Assembly (NCBI GenBank): GCA_023055355.1
Contig: JALJCS010000018.1
Location: 2,232,001-2,296,000, forward strand
Origin: Agelaius tricolor
Taxonomy: Eukaryota; Chordata; Aves; Passeriformes; Icteridae
Length of the DNA: 64,000 nt
Reading direction: 5' to 3'
Shown: piece after piece, positions 11,579 to 22,680 of the stretch
Position numbering within the stretch: the first letter of the stretch is position 1
Layout of the letters: every line of letters begins with the position of its first letter
Notes under the pieces: model-generated
Told to the model about the DNA's origin: nothing
Seen by the model: the letters and a program-made list of their open reading frames with translations, nothing else
Databases searched by the model: none
Position numbers and translations under genes: made by a program

Positions 11579-12197
11579 GGTCCTTCTCATGTGGGATAAC
11601 AACCGAGTCTAGGCCGGGATAACAACCGAGTCTAGGCCGGGATAACAACCGAGTCTAGGCCGGGATAACAACCGAGTCTAGGCCGGGATAACAACCGAGT
11701 CTAGGCCTGGGATAACAACCGAGTCTAGGCCGGGATAACAACCGAGTCTAGGCCCAAGATAACAACTGAGTCTAGGCCGGGATAACAACCGAGTCTAGGC
11801 CGGGATAACAACCGAGTCTAGGCCGGGATAACAACCGAATCTAGGCTGGGATAACAACCGAGTCTAGGCCGGGATAACAACCGAATCTAGGCTGGGATAA
11901 CAACCGAGTCTAGGCCTGGGATAACAACCGAGTCTAGGCTGGGATAACAACCGAGTCTAGGCTGGGATAACAACCGAATCTAGGCCGGGATAACAACGGA
12001 GTCTAGGCCTGGGATAACAACCGAGTCTAGGCTGGGATAACAACCGAGTCTAGGCTTGGGATAACAACCGAGTCTAGGCCGGGATAACAACCGAGTCTAG
12101 GCCCAAGATAACAACCGAGTCTAGGCCTGGAATAACAACCGAGTGTAGCCTGGGATAACAACTGAGTCTAGGCTGGGATAACAACCGAGTCTAGGCC
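11579..12197. repeat. Minisatellite, 23-24-bp unit, about 26 copies
   Basis: The unit is gggataacaaccgagtctag plus gcc, with variants gcct, gctt and gcccaa at the junction and aatctag for agtctag. There are no spacers between units, which excludes a CRISPR array. It ends directly upstream of the T/G tract. Confidence 0.97.
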
Positions 12198-12221
12198 CAG
12201 CTGCTGGCTTGGCTTCTCTTA

Positions 12222-12500
12222 GTGGGTTTTTTTTGTTTTGGTTTTTTTTTTTGGTTTTTTTTTTGTGTGTGGTTTTTCTTTGTGGCTTTTTTTTTTTTTG
12301 TTTGGTTTTGTTTGTTTTGGTTTTTTTGTTTGTTTTGGTTTGGTTTTTTGGGGTGTTTTGTTTTTGGTTGTTTTTTTCAATTTTGTTTTTGGTTTTTTGG
12401 GGTTTTTTTGTTTTTGTTTGTTTGTGGGGTTTTTTTTCGTTGTTGTTGTGTTTTAGGTTTTTTTTCTTTTGTTTTTTGGAGGTGTTTTTTTTTTTTGAAA
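12222..12500. repeat. T/G-only low-complexity tract
   Basis: About 280 bases consist almost only of T and G on the plus strand (tttttggtttttttgtttg type) with runs up to 13 T. The reverse strand is an A/C tract that gives false Lys/Asn/Gln-rich ORFs. The extreme strand asymmetry suggests slippage growth rather than a retrotransposon tail, though an expanded poly-A tail is possible. Confidence 0.9.
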
Positions 12501-14200
12501 TTCCATTGATTTCCTTTGTTGTTAATGGGCTGCCGGGTGCCGGGCAGGGTGGGCAGGGAAGGAAGGAGAACGATTGTTGGAATTCTGTGTCCTCGGAGCG
12601 CTCTGGGGGTGGGATGGGCAGAGCTGGAAAGGTCACAGAGCAGTCTCTGGGCACATCTGCCCAGCTGCAGCCTCTGCCTGCTGCCAGGCAGCTCCTGCCA
12701 GCCCCTGGGCACTGCCCCTGTCCCCACAGCGGGCTGGGACAGTGTCTGCAGCAGAGCTGGAGCCAGCACTGAAGCAGGATCAGCCAGCACAGCGGTGGCA
12801 GCCAGGGCTGCTGTGCCCCTGGCAGCTGCAGCTGGTACCAGAGGGCCCAGGGTGCCACCCCACCAGCTGAGTCCTGCCAGCAGGGACACCCTGCTGATGG
12901 CAGCTGTGCTTTGGGGTGTTCTCTGCTCAAGCAGATGGAGCACGAGCAGGAAATGCCCCCTGTTCTCCCCTCTCCCAAGCCAGGGTGGTGTTTTCACCCC
13001 CTGTGCCCAGCACAGTGAGCTGGGTGTGGGGAATGCAAACCTCTGATCAAACATTCCCCCATTCTTCCCCTGCAAAAAAAAGTCTAAAGTGCACCCTCGG
13101 TGAACAGAGGGCTGAAATTGTGCTTTCATCAGCCGACAGGAGGCACAGAGCAGACCTCAGTGCGAGCCCAAAGCAAACAGCAAAGGGCAAAGTCGGGGCT
13201 GGGTGGATTTGTTTGCCGAGTGAAGGGTTTGGGCACAGGGGTGATGCCACAGGTGAGCTGGGAGCGTCCTTGGCTGTGCAAATGCCAGCAGGGGAAGGGA
13301 AAACCATGTGGAAATGAAGAGGCTGCTGGAGAAGAGGGAAGAATGTGCCGGTTTTGCCAAGAGAGGGTGTGAGAAGCGGCACCAAGCCCTGCCCCCGAGT
13401 CCCAGGAGGTGCCAGCAATCCGCGATGCTGCCCCTTTAAAATGTGGGGGGAAAACCACCCAAATGAGGAGCCGGCTGAAAATTAGTAGAGCAGAAAACTC
13501 CAAATGATGCAGAGCTAATTCCTTAAGTGTCAGACTGGCTGGCAGACCCTCCGCTTCTCAGCCCTGCAGCACCCCTGGGCTAACGGGGGGGGTGAGAGGG
13601 GCCCTTGCTGCCCCAGGCCCGGCCCCTGGGGTCCCCCGCAGTCCCCTGGGTCACTCCGTGCTCCCCTCCCCGCCCTCAGCCCCGTGGCATCGCCCCCACC
13701 CCGGTGAGAGGGCAGGGGAAGTTTTTTAATATATTTTTATTAACCTGTAAATTTCTTTTCTCTCCCCACCGGCTCGGATCGATGTTTGCAGTTTACCGAA
13801 GTCCAAGGCACACAGATTAAATCCTCTGCCTCTATTACACGAGATGGGCTTTTATTCTCCCTCTGATCACTCGGAAATAAACAGTGGGAGAGCAGAGGGG
13901 GGCAGGCAGGAGGCGGGGAGGGGGCGAACCAATTTCAGACCTGTTTATTCCCTACCAGCCCCGCAGCTCCCAGTCATTAAACAAGTCACTTATCCTGCAC
14001 GCTGCTCCAGCCCGGCCTTCCCTGTGCCCCTGCCCTGCTGCTGCTCTCCCCTTCCCCTCTCCTCTCCCCCTGGCTCTCCCTCCCCCGTTATTTAAAAAAG
14101 AACAATAATAATTAGGCAGAGCAGCCTCTAACACAATTGTTTCAGCCTGAGCAGGCAATTAGGGCAGGCGGAGCGAGGCTAATGAACGGTGCATTGGTTC
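12501..14200. other. Unique DNA with candidate regulatory blocks
   Basis: The stretch 13,420-14,190 has alternating GC-rich and AT-rich parts with repeated homeodomain-type cores (gaaaattagtagagc, tatttttattaacctg, gtcattaaacaag, ataataattaggc, ggcaattaggg, gctaatgaac) and no recognisable repeat. It resembles clustered conserved non-coding elements. No exon can be supported. Confidence 0.45.
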
Positions 14201-14227
14201 CCCAGCCGTGCCCCCACACACATCCCC

Positions 14228-14250
14228 ACAGACAGACAGACAGACAGACA
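14228..14250. repeat. (CAGA)n microsatellite
   Basis: Five to six tetranucleotide copies in a short pure run. Confidence 0.9.
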
Positions 14251-14289
14251 TGTGGCTGCTCTGCCAAGCCGTGATCCTGACGGGGCAGG

Positions 14290-14512
14290 GGACACGGTGC
14301 CAGCACTGCCCCAGGCTGGGCAGGGGGCACAGGGCCAGCTCAGCCAGCCTGGGGGCACGGGGTGGGCAGGGGCTGGCAGCCAGCACTGCCCCGGGCCAGG
14401 CAGGGGGCACAGGGCCAGCTCAGCCCACCCAGGGTGAGCAGTGGGCAGGGGGCACGGTGCCAGCACTGCCCCAAGCTGGGCAGGGGGCACAGGGCCAGCT
14501 CACGGGGTGGGC
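14290..14512. repeat. Degenerate tandem repeat, about 85-95 bp, 2.5 copies
   Basis: The motif gccagcactgcccc followed by gggcacagggccagctca recurs three times with indels. It immediately precedes another minisatellite. Confidence 0.8.
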
Positions 14513-14654
14513 ACCGAGCTGTGCCTGAGCTGCCAGGCTGTGACTTTGGCACGGGGACACGAGTGTCAGCACCGCTCCTGGGCACTGCTCAGCCACCCTG
14601 GGGTGACCCAGCGGGAGAGGCAGGGGCAGGGCAGGGCAGGGACTGGCGGTGCCA

Positions 14655-15085
14655 GTGTGATGACAGGGTGCAGTGGTGACAGGGGTGCAGAGGTGACAGG
14701 AGTGCAGCAGTGACAGGGTGCAGGGGTGACAGGGGTGCAGCAGTGACAGAGATGCAGCAGTGATGGGGTGCAGCAGTGACAGGAGTGCAGTGGTGACAGG
14801 GGTGCAACGGTGACAGGGGTGCAGCAGTGATGGGGTGCAGCAGTGACAGGAGTGCAGTGGTGACAGCGGTGCAGCAGTGACAGGGGTGCAGCAGTGATGG
14901 GGTGCAGGGGTGACAGGGATGCAACGGTGACAGGGGTGCAGCAGTGACAGGAGTGCAGCAGTGACAGGGTGCAGCAGTGATAGGGTGCAGCGGTGACAGG
15001 AGTGCAGCAGTGACAGGAGTGCAGCGGTGACAGCGGTGCAGCAGTGACAGGGGTGCAGCAGTGATAGGGTGCAGTGGTGACAGGC
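14655..15085. repeat. Minisatellite, 15-16-bp unit, about 28 copies
   Basis: The unit is gtgacaggggtgcagca, varying as gtgatggggtgcagca and gtgacaggagtgcagt. Cys/His/Pro-rich frames on the minus strand are artefacts of the unit. Confidence 0.95.
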
Positions 15086-15739
15086 ACAGGGACACTCCCA
15101 TGGTGGCTGCACACAGACGCGGCGCCACACCCGGGGCCAGGCAGCTGTGCTGAAATATTCATGCCAAGCTGGCTCCTGGATGGAGCTGTCTGGGCACGGC
15201 AGGAGCACAGGAGAGGGGCAGGGAATGTCCCCACCCCTGCCAGGGGATGTGCCCATAGTGTCCCAGGGTGTGGAGCCTGCTGGTGTCCCACAGGGCCAGG
15301 GCCAGCCCTTGGGGACAGTGCAGTGCCACAAGGCCATGGCAAGGATGCTCTGGGAGCAGCTGGTCCCAAGTCAGGACAGGCCGTGAGGGGACAGCAGTGT
15401 CACTGCACAGGGTGATGGACAGGGAGGTGACAGTGACAAGGAGGGGTTGGAGGCAGAATTCCCCCACAGGTGACCCCAGATGTGTCACTGTGGTGGCTGC
15501 AGCATAAGGGACAGCGGCTGTGACATGCCCGGAGCTGCCTCCTGCACCGTGCCCTGGAGTTTGGGATGGGAGCCAAGGGCTGAGCCCCCTCCCTTTCAGG
15601 GGGCTGTGATACCCCCAGCACAAACTGGAGCTTGTCCTGGCCCTGTCAGCTCCAGGGCCTGATCCAAGGGTGGGGCTGCAGCCGTGGGTGTGCCCTGGGG
15701 AAGGGGACATGGAGGATTTAGGGTTCTGTCACATCATGT
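15086..15739. other. Unique non-coding DNA
   Basis: No gene or repeat was recognised between the minisatellite and the ancient LINE fragment. Confidence 0.5.
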
Positions 15740-16280
15740 GCCCTGATGTCCCAGCTGGCCCCGGGCTGCCCCACACACAAATATTCCTGGTTTTCCTGAA
15801 GTGCTGGCATCTTTTGGCCCCCTGACAGCTGGCATACACGGGCAGGGTGGCACTCAGTGGCACAATGACAGGAAACCTGCCCTCTTTCTGGGTCAGAAAG
15901 GCCTGGGAGCTGTCTGTGCTCAGCTCCTGCCCTTCCCAGCGCCCCCATCCCAAATCCCACTGTATTTGCTGTCCCTCAGGCTGCTCCCTCTTACTGCTCT
16001 CCAAATGTCTCTCTCCCAGTCTCCATGGTGTTAAATTATATTTCCCCAGCTGGATTACTTTGCATTTGTTCAGAATGAATTTCATTTGGCTATTTCCTTC
16101 CTAGGCCTGACCCTTCTTTCCCAGTGCATTATCTTTTAGCTCTTTGTCCTCACCAGGATTTGCAGCACCTTCCCATTTCATATCCTCTGCAAATTTAATT
16201 AACAGGCTCTTTACCCTCCCTCTTTCAGATCAAATGAAGATGTTAAAGGAGAGCAGACCTGGCACAGATCTCACCACTAA
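15740..16280 (-). pseudogene. Decayed ancient CR1-like LINE ORF2 (reverse transcriptase) fragment
   Basis: On the minus strand the conceptual frame passes a degenerate RT catalytic region (KFAED where active elements have FADD) near 16,190. It then reaches MKFILNKCKVIQLG near 16,045-16,085, matching the MKFNxxKCKVxHLG block that follows the catalytic loop in CR1/L3-type elements. Stops and frameshifts are present, so it is dead. The divergence suggests a much older copy than the CR1 3' ends elsewhere in the window. The exact CR1 subfamily cannot be given from sequence alone. Confidence 0.85.
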
Positions 16281-16832
16281 CCACTAACAACAATACAAGT
16301 ACCTTGCACTTAAATTATGCACTTTCCATCAGAAGATTTCAAGGGCCTGTGCTGCAGAAGGATAATTATTAAAGCCGGGAACTCCTCTCCGCTGGGGAAT
16401 TTAATATTTGAGGTCTGCCTCAGGGCATGTGTCTTGTTGACTGTTGTGTTACCACTGGCCTTGACAGGCCTGGGATCGATGGCCCTGCGGTGCTGCTGTC
16501 CCTGTCCCTGTCCCTGTCACGCTGCTGTGGAGCTCCCTGCAGGAGGGACCCCCAGCTGGAGCCCCAGGCAGTGACCTGGCACTGCTTCAGCACTGTCACC
16601 TGCTGTGGTGCCAGGAAATGACTCAGGGAAACGCTGACATTTGGCTGGGTTGGGAAATCCGGGGTGTTTCAGCCTCAGTGTGGTCATGGGATGGGGACAG
16701 AGGGGTCCTGGGCAGGGTGGGGCACACGGGCTGTGATTCACCTGCCCTGGGCCATGGCAGGAGGGACTCTGGGGGCTCCTGGGGCCAGCAGGGTCAGCTC
16801 CTGGTGGGAATCACTGCCCTGGGGATGAGCAG
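16281..16832. other. Unique DNA beside the ancient LINE
   Basis: The part at 16,295-16,420 (ataattattaaagcc, ggaatttaatatttg) is AT-rich and repeat-free, a candidate conserved element next to the old LINE. A short ctgtcc tandem lies near 16,498-16,517. No gene is seen. Confidence 0.45.
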
Positions 16833-17435
16833 TGTGAAAAATGCATACTTTATGATTGGCTTTTCGCAAATATCCAAATGAATATTATATGCGTTGTGTC
16901 AGAAAGTAATGATGTATTAATTCTCTTAAGTAGTGTGTTAAACATAGTTTTAGGTTATAAAAATTGTTAAAATAGAAACAATGCTTTGTAGGATATTTTT
17001 AAAGAAAGGACTCACAGCGAGACAGCAGCCACAGGACACCTGAATCATTCAGAGAAAAAGAATTTATTGCCCTTTTATCAGAAGAAATGAACTTCTTCCT
17101 GCCCCGAAGGCACTGTTAGGATTTGGAGGAAGAAGCTGAGGATGACCAGACAGAATCCTGTATTTGAATGGAATTTATGCATCATGTATGAAGTGTATGA
17201 ATATGCAACAGGCTGTTGTTTTTAAGGGTTAATCCTTTGTTAACGTGGGTCCTTTTTCAGGCTCATGCTGCCCAGAAAAAGGTACCTGGAAATCCGTAAC
17301 TCTTTGTATTTATTGTTTCATATTGTCCTAATTCAAATTGTCCAAATCATTATTACTCTAATTGTATTACTATTTTTTATAACCATTTTATTAAACTTTT
17401 AAAATCTTAACACCAAGTGATTGGCGTTTTTTACA
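16833..17435 (+). mobile_element. Complete solo LTR, 603 bp
   Basis: The element starts TGTGAAAAATGC and ends GGCGTTTTTTACA. It is flanked by the 4-bp direct repeat gcag (16,829-16,832 and 17,436-17,439), which fits retroviral integration followed by LTR-LTR recombination. It is AT-rich against GC-rich flanks. Poly-A-like attaaac lies near 17,390. I recall the same sequence type from songbird retroviral LTRs. No internal genes remain. Confidence 0.9.
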
Positions 17436-17439
17436 GCAG

Positions 17440-18565
17440 TGCCCCCGGGGCAGGGCTGAGTTCTGAGGGTGGGGCAATCCCACCTTGTTTTCCCTTCACT
17501 TCCAGCACACACTGGAAACTTCCCGTGCTCTCTGCATGGGGACTACAAACTGGAGCTTCCCATGGGAATAGAGGGTGGCAAAACCCCCCAAAACCCTCTA
17601 AAATCCTGCTTTTGCTTCATTTTAATGGTAGCACAAACTGTGGGACAGCTGCAGCATAAAAGGGATTTGCAGGACAGAGTTCTTCACACAGCAATGGCTT
17701 CTGTTTTTTTGCTGTTTTCCAACATTTAACAGCTGAATGTTCTCCCGTGTCAGTGTTACCTGCATGATGAATAATGCACGCTGCTCCTGCTCTGTGTGAC
17801 TGTGTTCCCAAATCCCAGCTGCATTCTGTGCCTGCACACGAATCTCCAACCAAATCTGCTGCTGGCCCCTCCTCCAGGGCCACCACCCTGGCCACAGCAT
17901 CCTGCTGGGAGTGTACCCCAAAAGGGCATTTTCTGTGCTCACTGCTCCAACTTCCTCAACAAAAATTGCCCTCAGACCAGGGGAACTGAGTGCACGAGCT
18001 GCCAAAGGGAAAATCCCATGGATACAGGGGTGCAAAGAGGATCCAGCATCCCTGCAGAGACTCTCCCTAAGGCTGAACAGTAGGGCTGGAAAAACCTGGC
18101 TCTTGGAAGGTGCTTATTTGTGCCTTCCTGGTAATGCTCCAAAGTCCCCTGTGCTCCAGGCTCCTGCCTTGCAGGAGGAATTCTGTTATTCCCTGGCTGT
18201 GCAGTCCCTGAGCCTGGCATTAGTCCCTGTGACATTTTTCTCTCCTGATAAGTCAGCTCATATCCTTGATTTTCACAGCAATATTTCAGAGAGGCTGAGC
18301 TGGAATTCATCTGCTGTTCATAACAGAAGGAAAATAACCCCCAGTGCCATTTCAGGGGAATATTGATATGGCTCTGAACAGGGGGAAGGGACTGTGCAAT
18401 TCCAGCTGCAAATTGGGACTGTGAAATCCCAGCTGCAAATTGGGGCTGCCCTCCCAGCACTGAGCTCTCAAACACCCCCTCCAAAGAGCAGTGGGATTAA
18501 GAACCCAAATTCCTCACAGGATAAACCAGGAGAGAAATGAGCTGACAGTGGTGGGAGCTGGATTT
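17440..18565. other. Unique non-coding DNA
   Basis: No gene or repeat family was recognised. A short direct repeat (cccagctgcaaattgggg) lies near 18,400-18,450. Confidence 0.5.
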
Positions 18566-18745
18566 TTGGTGGGCCAGATTTTCCAGAGCAGCTGTGGCTG
18601 CCCCTGGATGCCTGGCAGTGCCCAAGGCCAGGCTGGACACCGGGGCTGGGAGCAGCCTGGGACAGTGGGAGGGGTCCCTGCCATGGCAGGGATGGGATTT
18701 AAGAATTCCAAACCAGTCTGGGACTCCCTGATTCTATTCCATGAC
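18566..18745 (+). mobile_element. CR1 3' end fragment
   Basis: It has cctggcagtgcccaaggcca, the ggacagtgggag block and ccatggcagggatgg, then fades in a degraded tail. Confidence 0.85.
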
Positions 18746-18749
18746 CTAC

Positions 18750-20088
18750 TCCTGGTAGTTCCTGCAGCACTGGGCTCTAACCCTAATTGATAACTCATGA
18801 GTTAACCCTTAATCAGCCACTCAGATTGCCATTTCTCTTTTCCACGTGGGTTTCCTGGCTCTGCCTCAAGGAGTTGGGACCCATTCCTATATTCCCTGCC
18901 TTTTGTTTATGCCAAATTTTCAGCACCCGCCACATTTTTGCTCAGGCAGTGAATCAGCTGAGATGATGACAGCCAGTCCCTCTAATCTTCTCCCCAATTT
19001 TCCCACCTTTTCCAGCACAATCCATTTCCTGCACACCTGCAATCTCCACCCTCATCCATGGCCAGGGCCGCTCTGGCTCTCGTGCTGTGCTGGAGATGGG
19101 AGATAGAGCACATCAAAGTCAGGATTTTCCCCTTTTCTTGCTGTTCTCTGCACAATTTATTATCAGGGAGTTGTGCCAATCTCGTGCTGCCAGGGCTGGG
19201 AAGGCGCTGCTGCTGCTGCTGCTTCGGATTAATTCAATCCAGGTAAAGTTGTCTGGGCTGTGAATTGTCCCTTTCCCGGTGCCAAGTCTGCTTGGCCAGG
19301 TTATCACTCCTCGGGAGCAGCAGCAGCCAGCTCCTCCTGAGGCTGGAAAATGCTCAAAAAATAAAAATATAAAAATATCCACTGCAGGTTTGCCTTGGAG
19401 AGGAGGGAAATTGGAAATTAGGGAGCAGCAGGAATGAGGTGGGGAGCCTCCAAAAGCAGCTCCTTGCTGGGTGAAGAGTGGCCAAGCTCAGCTCTGTGGA
19501 AATCTCTCAGATTCTCCATGCCCTGAATTCCAGTTTGTCCTGGTAAATTATTAATCCAGCAATAAAAGCATTTCCCCTTTCCAGGCCTCAAAGCTCCGCT
19601 CGGGGCCTCCCGTGGCTTTTATCTCCTGCTCCATCCCAGAGGAGGAAATGAGGTGATGGGATGGTCCCAGGGGAGACAAAGGGATGCATTTGTGTCCCTG
19701 AGCTGGTGTTTCCCGTGTGCTGCATCTCAGGAAAAGCTGCCCAGGCACAGCTGGGTGCTGGGGTGTCCCAGCAGTGAGGCCACAGCAGCATCACTGCCAG
19801 AGGGCAGCTGGAATTTGGGAGCAGCTGGCACCCAGAGGGGCAAAGTGCCCCATGGGAATGTCAGCTGGGGGGTCTGGGCTCACTCCCACACCCCCAAGGA
19901 GGCCAAGAGATTCCCTGGGTCTAAGAAACCAAGGCTTTCTTGGCCAGGTGCAGTGAAAGCCCCCTGGATCCTTTCCCTGGATCGTGTCCCCTGGAGGGCT
20001 CTGCTGGGGAAATGGGGAATGCTGGGGGTTGAACAGCAGGAGTGGGAATGGAAAACCCCAGTGGGACCATGGGATGGCAGAGCAAGGA
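18750..20088. other. Unique non-coding DNA
   Basis: No gene is seen. The AT-rich part near 19,140-19,390 (attatcagggag, cggattaattcaatcc, aaaatataaaaatatcc) contrasts with its flanks. A short gctgctgctgctgct run lies near 19,208. Confidence 0.5.
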
Positions 20089-20089
20089 G

Positions 20090-20220
20090 AAGATGGACAG
20101 GGCTTGGAGCAGCCTGGGACAGTGGGAGGTGTCCCTGCCCATGGCAGGGGTGGCACTGGATGGGCTTTGAGTTCCTTCCAACCCAGCCTATTCCATTATC
20201 CTGTGATTCCATGATATCTG
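20090..20220 (+). mobile_element. CR1 3' end fragment
   Basis: It begins in gcttggagcagcctgggaca, passes gtccctgcccatggcagggg, and ends in the tail ttccaacccagcctattcca followed by tgtgattcc. Confidence 0.9.
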
Positions 20221-20895
20221 CTTGCCATTTGAAACTGGAGCGAGGATTTCCCTGACTGGTGTCCCTGAGGACAGGATCTGCAGCGCACTTTGCCATTGCT
20301 GTATCCCACAGCTCTGCCCTTCCTCCTTCCCTCCCCCAGGTGTTCCCTGCTGTGCCCCTCCCTGCCCTCTGGCAGTGACTTTCCCCCCCCTTGGCAGCTC
20401 CGTGTCACCGACACCGGCGCTCCTGTCACCCTCGCGTCACCTCCGATCGCGGCCCGGCTGCGCTGCCGCGGCCCAGGAGGAGGCAGCCAGGCAGAAAGCA
20501 GAGCAGATGTCAGCCCTCCTCGTGTTTACAGGGGAGAACATCACCTGGCATCACCAGAGACACGGGCACTGCTCAGTGATCTCCTCCTGGGGAGCCCAAG
20601 GACGCCCCGCACCTGGGGCATCCCCGAGCCTGGAGCCAGGAGAGCTCCAGCATTCCCTCATCCTGGCTCTCAGGAGGGAAACCACATTTCTACAGAGCAC
20701 AAAAGCTCCTGAGAGCAGAGCCTGGCCTGACTGCGTGGCCCTGAGGCCCTGAATTGCTGCGGGCTCTCCTGGCAGAGTTTGTCCCCTTTGCTGTGTCACC
20801 AGAGCCTGGGACAACTTCTCAGCATCAGCTCGCTCTTGGATGTCTCTGTCACTGTGAACTGCTTCTCCTGCAGGGCTTGGCTCTGTATTCCCACC
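20221..20895. other. Unique non-coding DNA
   Basis: CpG dinucleotides cluster at about 20,400-20,470 (cgtcaccgacaccggcgctc). No coding evidence was found. Confidence 0.45.
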
Positions 20896-21125
20896 TCTGG
20901 ACAGCTCTCCTGGATCTCCTTTAGCCCTGCAAGGGCTCTGAGCTCTCCCTGGATCCCTCTCCTCTCCAGGTGAGCACCCCCAGCTCTCCCAGCCTGGCTC
21001 CAGAGGGGCTCCAGCCCTGGAGCAGCTCCATGGCCTCTCTGGACTCATCCAGCAGCTCCTGGTCCTTCCTGTGCTGGGACCCCCAGAGCTGGAGGTGGGG
21101 TCTCACAAGGAGAGAGTAGAGAGAG
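20896..21125 (-). mobile_element. CR1 LINE fragment (upstream portion)
   Basis: This is the minus-strand CR1 region with gggctctgagctctccctgg and cagcctggctccagaggggc, as in the fragment at 9,965. It lacks the 3' tail. Confidence 0.8.
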
Positions 21126-21651
21126 ACAACCCCCTCCCTTAAATCATCATGATCATCATGATCAGCTGCTCATCCACGAGCTGTTGGTTCTGTTCCACGT
21201 TCCAGTGGGAATCCATGGCTCTCTGGGATTGCAGGAGCTGTGAGGGGCTGGGAAGGGTGGGAAGGCTGAGCTGGTGCACACCTGTAATGAGGATGATTGA
21301 AGGCTGAGTGCAGGATGATACAGAACAATATCAGTAAGTGGTTTTAGTGTCAGCAATCTTCAAACTCGCTGTCAAAGGGAACATTTAAACGATTTTCCTG
21401 CTACTCCAACGCATCCAGGTTATATTTATATCCAGAGAAAACTGGTGCTATAAATGTCAGCTTTGGAGAAGGGCTGGCTGCATCCATCAGAGCAGGAATT
21501 AAGAAGGAGGGAGGAATGATGTATCATTGCCAGCTGATGGACTTGTCTGCAAGGAAAATCCCTGAGGCCTGATCCATGGCAGGGAATGTCCCAGCCCGGG
21601 AATATCCCAGCCCAGTCCTGGTGTTTGGGGCATCCTCTGTTTGTGGGGACA
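21126..21651. other. Unique non-coding DNA
   Basis: A short atcatgatcatcatgatca palindromic tandem lies near 21,145-21,165. Nothing else was recognised. Confidence 0.5.
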
Positions 21652-22680
21652 TGTCTTGGTTTGAACAGCCAGGTGTCTGCTAAGGAAGGCAGGAGCCTCC
21701 CCTGAAATGGAAAATGCAAACCCCCTCCCTGGAATTATTGTAATTTTGAAATTAAGGGGCTCTCAAGCAAAGATATGGGAATAGGAATAACAGTTCTTTA
21801 TTAGGAAAATTAAAAATACAAGTGCAATAGTACAAACAAAAACCAAACCCCTGCCAGAGTCAGCCCATGCCCTGTCCCCTGTGTGTCAGGGGGTGGCACA
21901 GCCCCATCCCATGGGGGCTCAGCCCTCCTGCAGTGCCAGCTGTGGCTCTGCTGGAGCAGGGATCCTGCACAAGGGGGGAGTTTTCCTCTGCAGCTCCAGG
22001 GCTGCTGGAGATGGGCCTGGGCTCCCTCTGGCCATGCAGGGCAGCAGAAAGCTGCTCATGGGCAGTTTGTTCTTTCTCTCTCCCCCAGCCAATCCTCCCT
22101 GCAGGAGACCTCTGCTGTCCATGGCCACTGAGTGTCCCTGCAGGGCTGATCCAATTCCAGCATCCCATGGGGAGATGCTGCATTGCCCAGGGCAGGAGCC
22201 AAGCATTCCTACCTGGATCCAATGTGAGCCTGGCACAGCCCAGCAGCCTTTGCCCAGGGCATTGCCAGAGGAGCAGCTTCTGCTGCCCTGCATGGCCAGA
22301 GGGAGCCCAGGCCCATCTGCAGCAGCCCTGGAGCTGCAGAGGAAAACTCCCCCCTTGTGCAGGATCCCTGCTCCAGCAGAGCCACAGCTGGCACTGCAGG
22401 AGGGCTGAGCCCCCATGGGATGGGGCTGTGCCACCCCCTGACACACAGGGGACAGGGACTGCTCTGACTCTGGCAGGGGTTTGGTTTTGTTTGTACTGTT
22501 GCATTTGTATTTTTAATATTCCTAGTACAGAACTGTTATTCCTATTCCCATATCTTTGCCTGAGAGCCCCTTAATTTCAAAATTACATAATTTGGAGGGA
22601 GAGGGTTTAGATTTTCCATTTCATGTGAGGCTCCTGCCTTCCTCAGCAGACACCTGGCTGTTCAAACCCAGAGAAGATCC
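21652..22680. mobile_element. LTR-derived palindrome, arms about 407 bp, spacer about 211 bp
   Basis: The left arm (21,652-22,058) begins tgtcttggtttgaacagcc and its reverse complement forms the right arm (22,270-22,680), which ends ggctgttcaaacccagagaa. Each arm carries the LTR-type end plus the same inner sequence (cagccccatcccatgggggc). The spacer is unique within this copy. A third copy of arm plus spacer is at 44,884-45,490 and matches the right half read backward, so the left arm is the added one. A long plus-strand frame through the whole structure has no recognisable domain and is not called a gene. Confidence 0.9.

Noticed and set aside
11579..12197. Possible CRISPR array (23-bp direct repeats)
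   Set aside because: The repeats are head-to-tail with no spacers, and the context is a vertebrate nuclear genome.
12121..12978. Lys/Asn-rich 285-codon frame
   Set aside because: The Lys/Asn part is the reverse strand of the T/G-only tract.
21867..22574. 235-codon plus-strand frame in the palindrome
   Set aside because: It spans two inverted arms of an LTR-like element. A matching frame in the copy at 45,025-45,546 follows only from sequence similarity, and no domain is visible.
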